DNA from: Thermoanaerobaculia bacterium
Lineage (GTDB): Bacteria; Acidobacteriota; Thermoanaerobaculia; Multivoradales; JAIOJS01
Reading direction: 5' to 3'
Assembly (NCBI GenBank): GCA_030429235.1
Contig: JAUIDB010000007.1
Coordinates: 116,677-180,676, forward strand
DNA: 64,000 bases
The notes under the pieces were generated by a model. That model saw only the letters and a program-made list of their open reading frames with translations. It did no database searches and was not told where the DNA came from. A program made the translations under genes and the position numbers. Shown piece after piece: positions 9,048-18,102 of the stretch (its first letter is position 1; each line of letters starts with the position of its first letter).

Positions 9048-9302
9048 ATGAGTCGTATCGTTGAACTATCAGATCGGAAGCCCCTGCTGATCGATCCGTC
9101 CGAACTCGACGGTCCCGTTTGGATCTGTCGTTGCGGCTTGACCGCAAGCTGGCCCTTCTGCGACGGTAGCCACGGTGCGACTCGGGACGAAGAGGCGGGG
9201 AAGCTCTACGACTACCACCGTGCGAAACCCGGCGGCACGCTCACCCGAACAGAGTTGGCGGACCGGATGGTCGCCGCGAGCACTCGGTCGGACGAGATCT
9301 GA
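9048..9302 (+). CDS. CDGSH-type 2Fe-2S protein
   Basis: An 84-residue mitoNEET-type protein. The motif CRCGLTASWPFCDGSH supplies the ligands C27, C29, C38 and H42 of a labile 3Cys-1His 2Fe-2S cluster. It is the third gene of the SufR-like regulator operon and directly follows the flavin reductase. A reductase-to-CDGSH redox relay is the natural reading; the downstream acceptor is not visible. Confidence 0.9.
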   Translation: MSRIVELSDRKPLLIDPSELDGPVWICRCGLTASWPFCDGSHGATRDEEAGKLYDYHRAKPGGTLTRTELADRMVAASTRSDEI

Positions 9303-9335
9303 CAGGCCCGGTTTTCGGGTGAATCAGAATGGACT

Positions 9336-9360
9336 GGTCGAATACCTAGCTGATTCGACC
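9336..9360. terminator. candidate bidirectional hairpin between convergent genes
   Basis: GGTCGAAT (9336-9343) and ATTCGACC (9353-9360) form a perfect 8-bp stem with a 9-base loop between the convergent CDGSH and RND genes. There is no T-tract, so intrinsic termination is uncertain. Confidence 0.35.
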
Positions 9361-9403
9361 GACAGGCGGCTCGACGCCAGCACCGTTCAGGGTGCGCCGG
9401 TTC

Positions 9404-12400
9404 CTACTCAGCCGCTTTCGGAGCCATTGTCGCTCCGAAACGGGAGTACACCACCGGGAGCACCACCAGCGTCAGCAAGGTCGCGGTCAACAGGCCTCCT
9501 ACCACCACGGTTGCCAACGGGCGCTGGACTTCCGCCCCGGCCGAGGTCGCGAGTGCCATCGGGAGGAAGCCGATGATGTCGGTGGAGGCGGTCATGATGA
9601 CGGCCCGGAGACGCACGTGCGCTCCCTCTCGGGCAGCTTCCACGGGCGAGTGGCCGGCTCGCCGCAGCTCGCTGATCGTCTCCAGGAGTACGACCCCGTT
9701 GAGGACTGCGATACCGAAGAGGGCGACGAAACCCACTGCAGCCGAGATCGAGAAGGGATAGCCCCGCACCGCGAGCGCCAAGAGACCACCCGAGAGAGCC
9801 AGCGGGACATTGAGAAACACCAGGGAAGCGAGACGTCCGGAGCCGAAGGCGCTGTACAGCAGGACGAAGATCAGCAGCAGGACCATAGGGACGACGAGCG
9901 AGAGCCGACGTGAGGCTGCTTGGAGATTCTCGTACTGCCCCCCCCAGGAGAGGTGCCAGCCGTCCGGAAGTGTGACGCTGTCGTTCACGGCGCGCTGGGC
10001 GTCGGCGACGAAGGACGCGAGATCCCGGCCACGAACGTTGGCCTCGATGGCGATGCGGCGGGAGACGCTGTGTCGATTGATCTGAGCTGGTCCCTCCGCG
10101 ACTTCGATGGATGCAAGCTGGTCGAGCGGGATCATTCGGGGTCGTTCGCCGAGCGATGCTGGTGGCACTGCTACGCGGAGGTCGGCCAGGATCCGAGGAT
10201 CTGACCGTAGCGCCTCGGGAAAGCGAATCTGTATAGGGAAGCGCATGTTCTCTTCCAAGACCGTGCCGACCTGAATCCCTCCGAGCGCTTCGAGAGTTCG
10301 GAAGACCTCGGCCGCGGAGACACCGACTCTGGCGATCGCTTCTCGGTCGATCACGACGCGTAGCCGCGGAAGGCCTTGGACCTGCTCGGCCGCGACGTCA
10401 GCAGCGCCGGGGACGTTGCGTACGGCCGCCTCGATCTCCTCCGCCTTCTCGCGCAGCAGGTCGAGGTCGGAGCCGTAGAGATGGATTGCGACGTCGGAGC
10501 GTACACCCCCGATCAGTTCGGCAAAGCGCAACTCGATCGGCTGGGTGAAGGCAAACTTGGCTCCGGGGACCTGGGTCTCGAGCGTGTCGTGGATCGCGTC
10601 GACGAGCTGCTCTTTGGTCGCAAAGCGCCACTGTCGCTTTGGGTGGAGCATGACGAAGGTGTCACCGACCTCGACGCCCATCGGATCGAGCGCCACCTCG
10701 GGTCGACCGGTACGCGAGATGATCGTTTCCACTTCGTTCGGAAAGGCGTCCAGGATCGCTCGCTCGGCCATCAGACTGACCTCGTTCGAAGTTTCCAGCG
10801 AGATCGAGGGCAGGCGTTGGATGTGCATCGCGATCGTGCCCTCGTCGAGGGTCGGAATGAACTCCGCTCCCAGGAAGGGGATGAGCGCCAGGCTCGCTCC
10901 GAATAGCACGATCGCCAGGCCGAGGGTGAGTCGACGGTGCGCCAGGGCGCGTTCCAGCACCGGCTGGTAGAGGCGCCGGCACCAGCGGTAGAGCAGCGGT
11001 TCGCGGAACCTGGCTCCGGGTAGCAGCCAGCTGGCGAGGACCGGAATGAGAGTGAGGGCGCAGATCAGCGAAGCTGCCAGCGCGAAACCCACGGTCAAGG
11101 CCATGGGCCGGAACATCTTTCCCTCGATCCCGCGCAGGGTCAGGATCGGTCCGTAGACCAGAATGATGATCGAGACTCCGAAGACGACCGGTCGGGCCAC
11201 TCGGTGGACGGCGGCACGAACCTTTTCGAGGTCGGATACATCGGTCTCGTCTCGTCGCGCGCGCAGGGTTCGCAACACGCTGTCGACGACGACGACGGCG
11301 GCGTCGACAATCAGGCCGAAGTCGATGGCTCCCAGGCTCATGAGGTTGCCGGATACACCGGTCCACCGCATGGCCGAGAACGCCACGAGCATCGACAGCG
11401 GAATGACGGAGGCTACCAGCAGGCCGGCTCGCAGGCTTCCGATGAGCAGCAGGAGCACCACCACCACCAGGAGCCCTCCTTCGAAGAGATTGGTCGCCAC
11501 GGTGGTCAGCGTTCTCCGCACCAGATCGGAGCGATCGTAGTAGGTGTTGATCGTGACCCCGTCGGGAAGGCTGCGCTCGATCTCAGCCATGCGAGCGTCG
11601 ACTCTTTCGGCCACAGTTCGACTGTTTTCTCCCAGCAGCATGAGTACGATGCCCGCCACCGCTTCTCGCTCGCCGTCCCGGGTGACGGCTCCCTGTCGGA
11701 GCAGCGGTGCGAGTTCGAGTTCGGCGACGTCTTCGAGGTAGACCGGCGCAGCGTCGTCGCTGGCGACGACGATGCGGGCGAGATCCTCGAGGGATTCGAT
11801 CAAGGCCTCCCCGCGGATTACGTATTGCTCGCCACCGAAGGGTATGTAGCCACCGCCGGTGTTGAGGTGGTTGTCACGAATCGCCTCTTCGATCTCGGCG
11901 ACTCCCAGTCCGTGGGCTACGAGCCGATCAGGATCGAGTGTCGCCTGGAAGGTCTTGACCTCGCCGCCGAAGACGTTGACTTCGACCACGCCCGGCACCG
12001 AGCGCAACTGAGGCGCGACCATCCAGTCGAGGATCGACCGCAGCTCCATGAGAGACCAGCAGCCCTCGCGATCTGGTCTGGAAGTGGCTGTCTGGGTGTC
12101 CGAGCAGCGCGGTGTTCCTGCGACCTCGAAGTGGTAGATCTCTCCCAGGCCGGTCGTAATCGGGGCCAGGGAGGGCTCGCCGTAACCTTCCGGGATCGAC
12201 TCTCGGGCTTCGGCGAGTCGTTCGGAGACCTGCTGGCGAGCCCAGTAGATGTCGGTTCCCTCTTCGAACACGATGGTCACGACCGACAGCCCGAACTTGG
12301 TCAGGGACCGGACTTCGTCGAGCTTCGGTAGGCCACTCATCGCAGTTTCGACCGGGAAGGTCACGAACTGCTCGACCTCCTCTGGGGCGAACCCAGGGCT

Positions 12401-12556
12401 GTCGGTCAGGACCTGTACCTGGATGGTGGTGATGTCGGGGACGGCGTCGATCGGTAGATTGGCGGCCGAGTGCAGGCCCCAAATCACGAGCAGTGCCCAG
12501 AGGCTGACGACGACCAGCCGATGGTCGAGGGAGAAATCGATGAGTCGACGAATCAT
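9404..12556 (-). CDS. heavy-metal efflux RND transporter (CzcA/CusA family)
   Basis: A full-length 1,050-residue inner-membrane RND pump that drives metal cations from periplasm or cytoplasm to an outer-membrane channel using protons. The N-terminus (LIDFSLDHRLVVVSLWALLVIWGL, TM1) and the TM4 signature DFGLIVDAAVVVVD identify the heavy-metal subclass. Family motifs YYDRSDLVRRT and DEGTIAMHIQRLPSISLE are also present. The adaptor gene begins 12 bases upstream, so they are cotranscribed. No outer-membrane factor gene is adjacent, so it must borrow one. The metal cannot be told from sequence here. Confidence 0.9.
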   Translation of the reverse strand: MIRRLIDFSLDHRLVVVSLWALLVIWGLHSAANLPIDAVPDITTIQVQVLTDSPGFAPEEVEQFVTFPVETAMSGLPKLDEVRSLTKFGLSVVTIVFEEGTDIYWARQQVSERLAEARESIPEGYGEPSLAPITTGLGEIYHFEVAGTPRCSDTQTATSRPDREGCWSLMELRSILDWMVAPQLRSVPGVVEVNVFGGEVKTFQATLDPDRLVAHGLGVAEIEEAIRDNHLNTGGGYIPFGGEQYVIRGEALIESLEDLARIVVASDDAAPVYLEDVAELELAPLLRQGAVTRDGEREAVAGIVLMLLGENSRTVAERVDARMAEIERSLPDGVTINTYYDRSDLVRRTLTTVATNLFEGGLLVVVVLLLLIGSLRAGLLVASVIPLSMLVAFSAMRWTGVSGNLMSLGAIDFGLIVDAAVVVVDSVLRTLRARRDETDVSDLEKVRAAVHRVARPVVFGVSIIILVYGPILTLRGIEGKMFRPMALTVGFALAASLICALTLIPVLASWLLPGARFREPLLYRWCRRLYQPVLERALAHRRLTLGLAIVLFGASLALIPFLGAEFIPTLDEGTIAMHIQRLPSISLETSNEVSLMAERAILDAFPNEVETIISRTGRPEVALDPMGVEVGDTFVMLHPKRQWRFATKEQLVDAIHDTLETQVPGAKFAFTQPIELRFAELIGGVRSDVAIHLYGSDLDLLREKAEEIEAAVRNVPGAADVAAEQVQGLPRLRVVIDREAIARVGVSAAEVFRTLEALGGIQVGTVLEENMRFPIQIRFPEALRSDPRILADLRVAVPPASLGERPRMIPLDQLASIEVAEGPAQINRHSVSRRIAIEANVRGRDLASFVADAQRAVNDSVTLPDGWHLSWGGQYENLQAASRRLSLVVPMVLLLIFVLLYSAFGSGRLASLVFLNVPLALSGGLLALAVRGYPFSISAAVGFVALFGIAVLNGVVLLETISELRRAGHSPVEAAREGAHVRLRAVIMTASTDIIGFLPMALATSAGAEVQRPLATVVVGGLLTATLLTLVVLPVVYSRFGATMAPKAAE

Positions 12557-12568
12557 CTCCGAACTCCC

Positions 12569-13813
12569 CTAGTGGTGGTGGCCGCCGAGTTCGTCGGCCG
12601 AGGCTTGCGAGCGGAGCAGAAAGGAGCCGTCGACCACCACTTCGTCGCCCGCGGCGACGCCGTCGAGAATCTCGACGAACTCCTGACCGGTCCGACCGAG
12701 TTGCACCTCATGCCGTTCGAATCGGCCGGCTGCGGTTTGCACGAAGACGACGGTCTCGTTTCCGTCGCGTTGCACCGCGGTTCGCGGCAGCGCCAGCGTC
12801 GGTACTGGTTCTTCCCCCGCCGAGAGTGCCACGCGGGCGAACATGCCCGGTTTTAATCGATGGGTGGTGTTGGGCAGGTCGATCCGCGCGCGCACGGTAC
12901 GGCTGGTCGGCTCCACTTCGTCGCCGATGTACGAAAGCCGGCCGATCAGCCAGTCGTCGGGCCAAGAATCGACTCGGACCTCGGCTCGATCTCCGAGGCT
13001 GACGTGGGCCAGATCCCGCTCGTAGAGGTCGACCCACAGCCAGACCTGCTCGAGGTCGGCCAGAGTAAAGAGAATATCTTGCGGAGAGACCAGCTCGCCG
13101 ATGGTGGCTTCCCGGGCGATGATCCGGCCGGCGAAGGGAGCTCGCACCCTGACCAGCGAGGAGTCGGGGTCGTCCCAGGAGAGGGACTCGATAGCTCGAG
13201 TCGACATGCCGAGCAGGCGCAGCGTTTCGCGAGCAGCGGCCAGGTCGGCGGCGGACTCACGAGCCTCGGCCTCGCTCTCTAGCAGCTCCTGCTCGGAGGC
13301 GATCTCCTCCTCGGACAGGGCAAGCTGCCGTTCGTGCCGACGCAGTGCCACCTCGTGGTGGGCTTGCGCGCGAAGGTAGGCGGCCCGTGCTTCGCCCAGG
13401 TCTGTCGAATCGAGGGTAGCCAACACTTCGCCCGCCGCGACGGTTGCGCCGAGCGCTCCGGGCACCTCCACTAGACGTCCCGAAACCCGGGGGGCGACAT
13501 GGGCCAATCGCTCCTCGTCGAAGCCCACGGTTCCGGTGGTGGTCCGCAGACTGGCGAAGGTGCGGTGGCTCAGTGGCTCGGTCCTCAAACCGATGCGATC
13601 GATCGCTTCCGGGGAGAGTTCGACGACTCCCTCGTCGCCGTGTTCGTCGTGTCCATGGCCGCCAGCCGGCTCTTCGTGGTCTCCGTCGTGAGTGATGCTT
13701 GTGTTTTCGGCGTGTTCCGGCTCGCGGTGCTCGAGCTCGCCCCCGCAGCCGGAGGCCAGCAGGGCGCAGGGAAGGGTAGTCAGGAGCAGCCAGGTTGGTC
13801 TGGTTCGGGTCAT
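12569..13813 (-). CDS. RND periplasmic adaptor lipoprotein (CusB/CzcB-like)
   Basis: A 414-residue membrane-fusion protein linking the RND pump to an outer-membrane channel. A lipobox (LLASGC, Cys23) is followed by a His/Asp/Glu-rich linker (HDGDHEEPAGGHGHDEHGDE) that may bind metal. Next come the lipoyl/barrel region (VAPRVSGRLVEVPGALGATVAAGEVLATLDS), a helical hairpin and a C-terminal barrel ending in GGHHH. It precedes the RND gene by 12 bases. A 246-base gap without a recognisable gene separates it from the Cys-rich peptide gene upstream. Confidence 0.87.
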   Translation of the reverse strand: MTRTRPTWLLLTTLPCALLASGCGGELEHREPEHAENTSITHDGDHEEPAGGHGHDEHGDEGVVELSPEAIDRIGLRTEPLSHRTFASLRTTTGTVGFDEERLAHVAPRVSGRLVEVPGALGATVAAGEVLATLDSTDLGEARAAYLRAQAHHEVALRRHERQLALSEEEIASEQELLESEAEARESAADLAAARETLRLLGMSTRAIESLSWDDPDSSLVRVRAPFAGRIIAREATIGELVSPQDILFTLADLEQVWLWVDLYERDLAHVSLGDRAEVRVDSWPDDWLIGRLSYIGDEVEPTSRTVRARIDLPNTTHRLKPGMFARVALSAGEEPVPTLALPRTAVQRDGNETVVFVQTAAGRFERHEVQLGRTGQEFVEILDGVAAGDEVVVDGSFLLRSQASADELGGHHH

Positions 13814-14059
13814 CTGTCGGTTCCTTGGAATCTGATCGGTCTGGGTCGCTTGCCGCTGAGCGGGTTCGATCCTCTACCAGCCTCACACCGGTTGCGTTGA
13901 AGCCAGAGAGTGCGCTCGAAGGCTCGCGAGGGCACCGGGGCTTCCAGCCGGCGTGCGCTGCGGCCGAGTCCTTCGGAGTCGCCACGGTTCCACTCGGGGT
14001 CCGCTAACCTCGGCCAGCCGAGGTCGCGTCCATCGAGCGTTCTGGAGTTCAGGTGGCGA

Positions 14060-14344
14060 TCAGAATCTCGGGACGTGAAGAACGGCGCGCGGAAGGGGGC
14101 CTCGAGGCTTGGGATTCTCTTCCGGGCCGACGTGCCGCAGCACCGGGCCGGCGTCGCCAAGGTCGCTCGCTGCCAGTACCGTTTGTGGCGGAAACGCGCA
14201 GCAGACACACTGGCTGCATTCATGCTCGCAGCACTCGCTGTCAGCTTCCTCCTGGCAGTCGACCGGGGCTGCCATCAGGGGCAACGCCAGACTGCTCGAG
14301 ATCGTGACCAAGAACAGAAGCGCCAGGGCAAATCGCGGGTTCAC
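14060..14344 (-). CDS. small exported Cys-rich protein
   Basis: A 94-residue frame from a GTG at 14344. A signal peptide (VNPRFALALLFLVTISSSLALPLMAA) is followed by the cluster DCQEEADSECCEHECSQCVCC, with eight Cys and one His in 21 residues, then a basic, Pro-rich tail. It is not a family I can name. The cluster is metallothionein-like and its place ahead of a metal RND operon suggests periplasmic metal binding; this is inference. The start is uncertain because no clear ribosome binding site is visible; a CTATAA-like -10 sits only ~10 bases upstream, so a leaderless message is possible. Methionine starts further upstream would give up to 145 residues. Confidence 0.55.
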   Translation of the reverse strand: MNPRFALALLFLVTISSSLALPLMAAPVDCQEEADSECCEHECSQCVCCAFPPQTVLAASDLGDAGPVLRHVGPEENPKPRGPLPRAVLHVPRF

Positions 14345-14477
14345 GGGGTGTTTATAGCACGATGGCTCACCCGGAGGGGTGCCCCTGTTTGGGTGGGTCT
14401 TTCCTCGCGCCGACTCCGAATCCGGACTACACTGCCCCTCTGAGCTGGCCTTTACTGTTGAGAGTATCGAGGACGAC

Positions 14478-15149
14478 TTGACCCGAACCCACGACACCTC
14501 CGAGCCGCGGCTTCTGGTGCTCTTTGCCCACCCGGCCCTCGAGAAGTCCCGGGTGAACCGGCGCCTAGCGGTTTCGGCGCAGGGGGTGCCGGGCGTTACC
14601 CTCCACGACCTCTACGAGGCCTATCCCGAGGGCCACATCCTGGCCGAACGCGAGCAGCAGCTGCTGGTCGACCATGACGTGATCGTCTTCCACTTCCCGC
14701 TGTTCTGGTACTCGACGCCAGCGCTACTGAAGGAATGGCAGGATATTGTCCTGGAGCACGGCTGGGCCTACGGATCCGAGGGCGACGCGCTGCGCGGCAA
14801 GACCGCACTGTTCGCCATCAGCACCGGAGGGAGCGAGGCTGCCTACCAGGCGGATGGCTACAACCGTCACACCATCCAGGAGTTTCTCGCCCCGCTGCGG
14901 CAGACCTGTCGGCTCTGCGGGATCGACTGCCTGCCGCCGTTCGTAGTACACGGCACTCACGCCATGCCGCCGCGGACGATCGAACGGCATGCGGCGGACT
15001 ACCGGCGGGTTCTCGAGGCGGTCCGCGACGGCCGGATCGATGTGGAGGATGCCGCGGTCGCGCGGTTGTCCCGACTGAACGAAGACCTCGACCAACTCCT
15101 GCCCCGCGCCGAGGGTGGTGACAAAGGAGGAGAGAGCCATGCACGGTGA
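14478..15149 (+). CDS. KefF-like NAD(P)H oxidoreductase (flavodoxin fold)
   Basis: A flavodoxin-like quinone oxidoreductase of the KefF/YheR/MdaB group, about 223 residues from a TTG at 14478 (GAGGA four bases upstream). Motifs are LLVLFAHPALEKSRVNRRL near the N-terminus and HFPLFWYSTPALLKEWQD, part of the FMN-binding and active-site region. Its last 11 bases overlap the start of the KefB/KefC-like antiporter. In Escherichia coli the KefF protein binds and activates KefC, so it is the likely ancillary subunit. The frame is open further upstream, so the exact start is uncertain. Confidence 0.83.
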   Translation: MTRTHDTSEPRLLVLFAHPALEKSRVNRRLAVSAQGVPGVTLHDLYEAYPEGHILAEREQQLLVDHDVIVFHFPLFWYSTPALLKEWQDIVLEHGWAYGSEGDALRGKTALFAISTGGSEAAYQADGYNRHTIQEFLAPLRQTCRLCGIDCLPPFVVHGTHAMPPRTIERHAADYRRVLEAVRDGRIDVEDAAVARLSRLNEDLDQLLPRAEGGDKGGESHAR

Positions 15150-17052
15150 GGGTTTCTTCTTCCAGGCCTTCGTGTACCTCCTGGCGGCGGTGATTTCGGT
15201 CCCGATCGCCAAACGGATCGGTCTCGGGTCGGTGCTGGGGTATCTACTGGCCGGGATCGTCATTGGGCCCTTCGGACTCCACCTGATCGGCCAGGAGGGC
15301 CAGGACGTCATGCACTTCGCCGAATTCGGTGTGGTCATGATGCTCTTCCTCATCGGCCTGGAGCTGGAGCCGAGTCTGCTCTGGCGCCTCCGGGGACCGA
15401 TTCTCGGCCTCGGTGGTCTGCAGGTCGGGGTCACGACCCTGCTGGTGACTGCAATCGCCATCACCGCCGTCGGACTCCCCTGGAATCAGGCGCTGGTGGT
15501 GGGACTCATTCTCGCTCTGTCGTCGACCGCGATCGTGCTCCAGACACTGGCCGAGAAGGGGTTGATGAAGACGGAGGCCGGACAGAACACCTTTGCCGTG
15601 TTGCTCTTCCAGGACATGGCGGTCATCCCTATGCTCGCCCTGATGCCTCTCCTGGCCCTCGGGGCGAAGGCTGGTGTCGCCGACGCCTCCAGTGGTCACG
15701 GCGGAGGTCATCCGCTCTGGGTAGAGACGCTGCCTCCCTGGGGGCAGGCTCTGGCGGTTCTCGGAGCCGTCGCCGTGGTCGTCGTGGGGGGTCGGTTCCT
15801 GACTTCTCCCCTCTTCCGTTTCATCGCTTCGGCCCGACTGCGTGAGGTGTTCACGGCTGCCTCGCTGCTGCTGGTCATCGGGATCGCTCTGCTGATGACC
15901 CGAGTCGGTCTGTCTCCCGCCTTGGGCACCTTCCTGGCCGGGGTCGTACTGGCCAACAGCGAGTACCGCCACGAACTCGAGGGGGACATCGAGCCCTTCA
16001 AGGGACTGCTGCTCGGTCTCTTCTTCATCTCCGTGGGGGCCTCGATCGACTTTCAGCTGATCGGCGCGGCGCCGGGACAGATCGCGGCCCTCGTCCTGGG
16101 CCTCGTTTCTCTCAAGCTGGCCGTACTGATCGGTTTGGCCCGCGGGTTCAAGATGAGCTTCGACCAGGGCCTTCTCTTCGCCTTCGCCCTGGCGCAGGGA
16201 GGTGAGTTCGCGTTCGTTCTGGTCTCGTTTGCCACTCAGCACCACATCATCGGGAGCGAGGTGTCGGCACCGTTGATCGCGGCGGTTGCGGTTTCGATGG
16301 CTCTCACACCGCTCTTGCTGATGCTGGCCGAAAAGGTCCTCTTGCCCCGCTTCGGTACGCTCGAAGAGGCCGACGCTCGGGAGCCGGACGCCATCGACGA
16401 GGAGAACCCGGTGATCGTGGCCGGTTTCGGACGCACCGGCGCCGTGGTCGGACGGTTTCTAAGGGCCAACGGGGTGCGACCGACGATTCTGGACATCGAT
16501 TCCGAGAAGGTCGAGGTCCTGCGGCGGGTCGGGATCAAGGCCTTCTACGGCGATGCCTGCCGTCTCGATCTTCTGCACGCTGCGGGGGCCGACACGGCGC
16601 GCCTCCTGATCCTCGCCCTCGACAGTCTCGAGAAGACCCGCCTGATCGCCGAGACCGCCCGCCGGCACTTTCCAAATCTCCGGGTCCTGGCCACGGTGGC
16701 GACCCGACAGGACGCCTACGAGATCCTCGACACCGGGGTCGAAGACGTCTACCGAGAGGCGCTCGATTCGGCCCTGCGCGTCGGCGTCGACGCCCTGCGC
16801 GCTCTGGGCTTTCGTTCCCACCAGGCCACGCGCTCGGCCCGCCGGTTCCGCTGCTACGAGGTCGAGGGCCTGGCGGAACTCTACGCGCTGCGCCACGACG
16901 AGAAGCTCTACTTCAGCACCGCCAAGCAGAAGGTCCACGACCTCGAGCGGCTTCTCACCAGCGAACTCGAAGCCGTCGACGAGAACCGCGACGCCGGTTG
17001 GGACGTGGAGTCACTCCGCCGCGACTTCGCCGAGGGGTACCACGAGGACTGA
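15139..17052 (+). CDS. KefB/KefC-type K+/H+ antiporter
   Basis: A 637-residue monovalent cation:proton antiporter-2 protein. It has about 12 membrane segments in the first ~390 residues (including LALSSTAIVLQTL and VLLFQDMAVIPMLALMPLL) and a cytoplasmic RCK/TrkA-N domain (VIVAGFGRTGAVVGRFL, then LDIDSEKVEVLRRVG). In the Kef family, K+ efflux is gated by glutathione adducts and acidifies the cytoplasm against electrophiles. The ATG at 15139 has a strong AAAGGAGG site eight bases upstream. It overlaps the KefF-like gene. Confidence 0.9.
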   Translation: MHGEGFFFQAFVYLLAAVISVPIAKRIGLGSVLGYLLAGIVIGPFGLHLIGQEGQDVMHFAEFGVVMMLFLIGLELEPSLLWRLRGPILGLGGLQVGVTTLLVTAIAITAVGLPWNQALVVGLILALSSTAIVLQTLAEKGLMKTEAGQNTFAVLLFQDMAVIPMLALMPLLALGAKAGVADASSGHGGGHPLWVETLPPWGQALAVLGAVAVVVVGGRFLTSPLFRFIASARLREVFTAASLLLVIGIALLMTRVGLSPALGTFLAGVVLANSEYRHELEGDIEPFKGLLLGLFFISVGASIDFQLIGAAPGQIAALVLGLVSLKLAVLIGLARGFKMSFDQGLLFAFALAQGGEFAFVLVSFATQHHIIGSEVSAPLIAAVAVSMALTPLLLMLAEKVLLPRFGTLEEADAREPDAIDEENPVIVAGFGRTGAVVGRFLRANGVRPTILDIDSEKVEVLRRVGIKAFYGDACRLDLLHAAGADTARLLILALDSLEKTRLIAETARRHFPNLRVLATVATRQDAYEILDTGVEDVYREALDSALRVGVDALRALGFRSHQATRSARRFRCYEVEGLAELYALRHDEKLYFSTAKQKVHDLERLLTSELEAVDENRDAGWDVESLRRDFAEGYHED

Positions 17053-17071
17053 GGATCGGCTCGTCCGCTCT

Positions 17072-17086
17072 CCCTGCTTGGCAGGG
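17072..17086 (+). terminator. candidate hairpin after the Kef operon
   Basis: CCCTGC-TTG-GCAGGG forms a 6-bp GC-rich stem with a 3-base loop 20 bases after the antiporter stop. No T-run follows, so intrinsic termination is doubtful. Confidence 0.3.
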
Positions 17087-17184
17087 GCCGTAAATCCGCT
17101 CCAACGGGCTAGGTTTGAGTGGTGAAGCTGGTGGCGACTAGCCCGCAGGCAGAGGTGCCCCGGCCCGTGAGGTTCGGGCGACTC

Positions 17185-17222
17185 CTAACGTTCCCTTCAC
17201 AGAGCGCTGACGTGCCGCTGAC
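17185..17222 (+). promoter_or_regulatory. four 11-bp-phased half-sites, probable OmpR-family operator
   Basis: CTAAC (17185), TTCAC (17196), CTGAC (17207) and CTGAC (17218) recur at exactly 11-base intervals, all on the same face of the helix. Tandem direct repeats with an 11-bp period are the usual target of OmpR/PhoB-type regulators. They end about 40 bases before the first gene of an operon that encodes such a regulator, so autoregulation is likely. Confidence 0.6.
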
Positions 17223-17261
17223 TCGATGCTCGGTAGGGTTCGGATCGAAAGGGGGTCTCTC

Positions 17262-18074
17262 GTGTCTGAAACTCAGCCCATCTCGAGTTCAACCCAGGGT
17301 TCCGAATCTCCGGACCTCTCTGTTGTCGTGCCGGTTCATGACGAGGCCGGCGCGATCTTGCCGCTGCTTGCGGAGATCCGTGCGGCCTTGCTGGGAATCC
17401 TCTCGTTCGAGATTATCGTGGTCGACGACGGAAGCCGAGACGGAACTTCGGCAGAACTCTCGAGCGTGGTTCAGCATCTTCCGGAACTCCGGGTTGTCGT
17501 GCACTCTGAGCAGCAGGGTCAGTCAGCAGCCATTGCGAACGGAGTCAGGCTGGCCCGCGGCTGGTGGGTCGCCACCCTCGATGGTGACGGACAGAACGAC
17601 CCCCATGACCTCAGAGACTTCTGGGGGGTCGTGGTTTCTGACCCGGCGATCGATATGGTCTGCGGCGTCCGCACCCAGCGTCGAGAGGGCCTGCCACGGC
17701 GTCTTGCTTCTCGCATAGCAAACGCTGTCCGGCAGGCCGTTCTCCATGATGGAGTCGAAGACACGGGTTGTGGCATCAAGCTCTTTGCGCGGCGGGCATT
17801 CCTAGGCCTACCTCGTTTCGATCACATGCATAGATTCCTGCCTGCACTTCTAGTGGCAGCCGGAGGAAGAACCGTGACTCGACCGGTTCACGACCGTCCG
17901 AGGTCCAAGGGGCGATCCAAGTATGGAATCGTCGATCGGCTGCTGGTGGGCGTCCCAGACCTGATCGGTGTTTGGTGGCTCACCCGACGGATCTCGGCCG
18001 TTTCCAGAGGCTCCGTGCGGGAGCTCCGGGGGCCTTGCTTGGATCGGCCCCTTCCCATCGCGATCGGGAAGTGA
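17262..18074 (+). CDS. family 2 glycosyltransferase (polyprenyl-phosphate type)
   Basis: A 270-residue GT2 enzyme with a GT-A fold: SVVVPVHDEAGAI, the DDGSRDGTSAEL motif, and TLDGDGQNDPHDL containing the catalytic Asp cluster. The C-terminal GRSKYGIVDRLLVGVPDLIGVWWL resembles DPM1/ArnC-like transferases that load a sugar onto undecaprenyl phosphate. The GTG at 17262 has an AAAGGGGG site upstream. It is followed after 28 bases by an ArnT-like transferase, so the pair probably makes and uses a lipid-linked sugar to decorate lipid A or another envelope glycan. The sugar is unknown. Confidence 0.85.
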   Translation: MSETQPISSSTQGSESPDLSVVVPVHDEAGAILPLLAEIRAALLGILSFEIIVVDDGSRDGTSAELSSVVQHLPELRVVVHSEQQGQSAAIANGVRLARGWWVATLDGDGQNDPHDLRDFWGVVVSDPAIDMVCGVRTQRREGLPRRLASRIANAVRQAVLHDGVEDTGCGIKLFARRAFLGLPRFDHMHRFLPALLVAAGGRTVTRPVHDRPRSKGRSKYGIVDRLLVGVPDLIGVWWLTRRISAVSRGSVRELRGPCLDRPLPIAIGK

Positions 18075-18102
18075 GGTGGGGCGGGCGGCTTCAGGAGGAT
18101 CG

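Noticed and set aside
13810-14223. 137-codon minus-strand frame upstream of the CusB-like adaptor
   Set aside because: Arg/Ser/Pro-rich text with no domain; the alternative frame ending at 14060 contains a clear signal peptide and Cys cluster.
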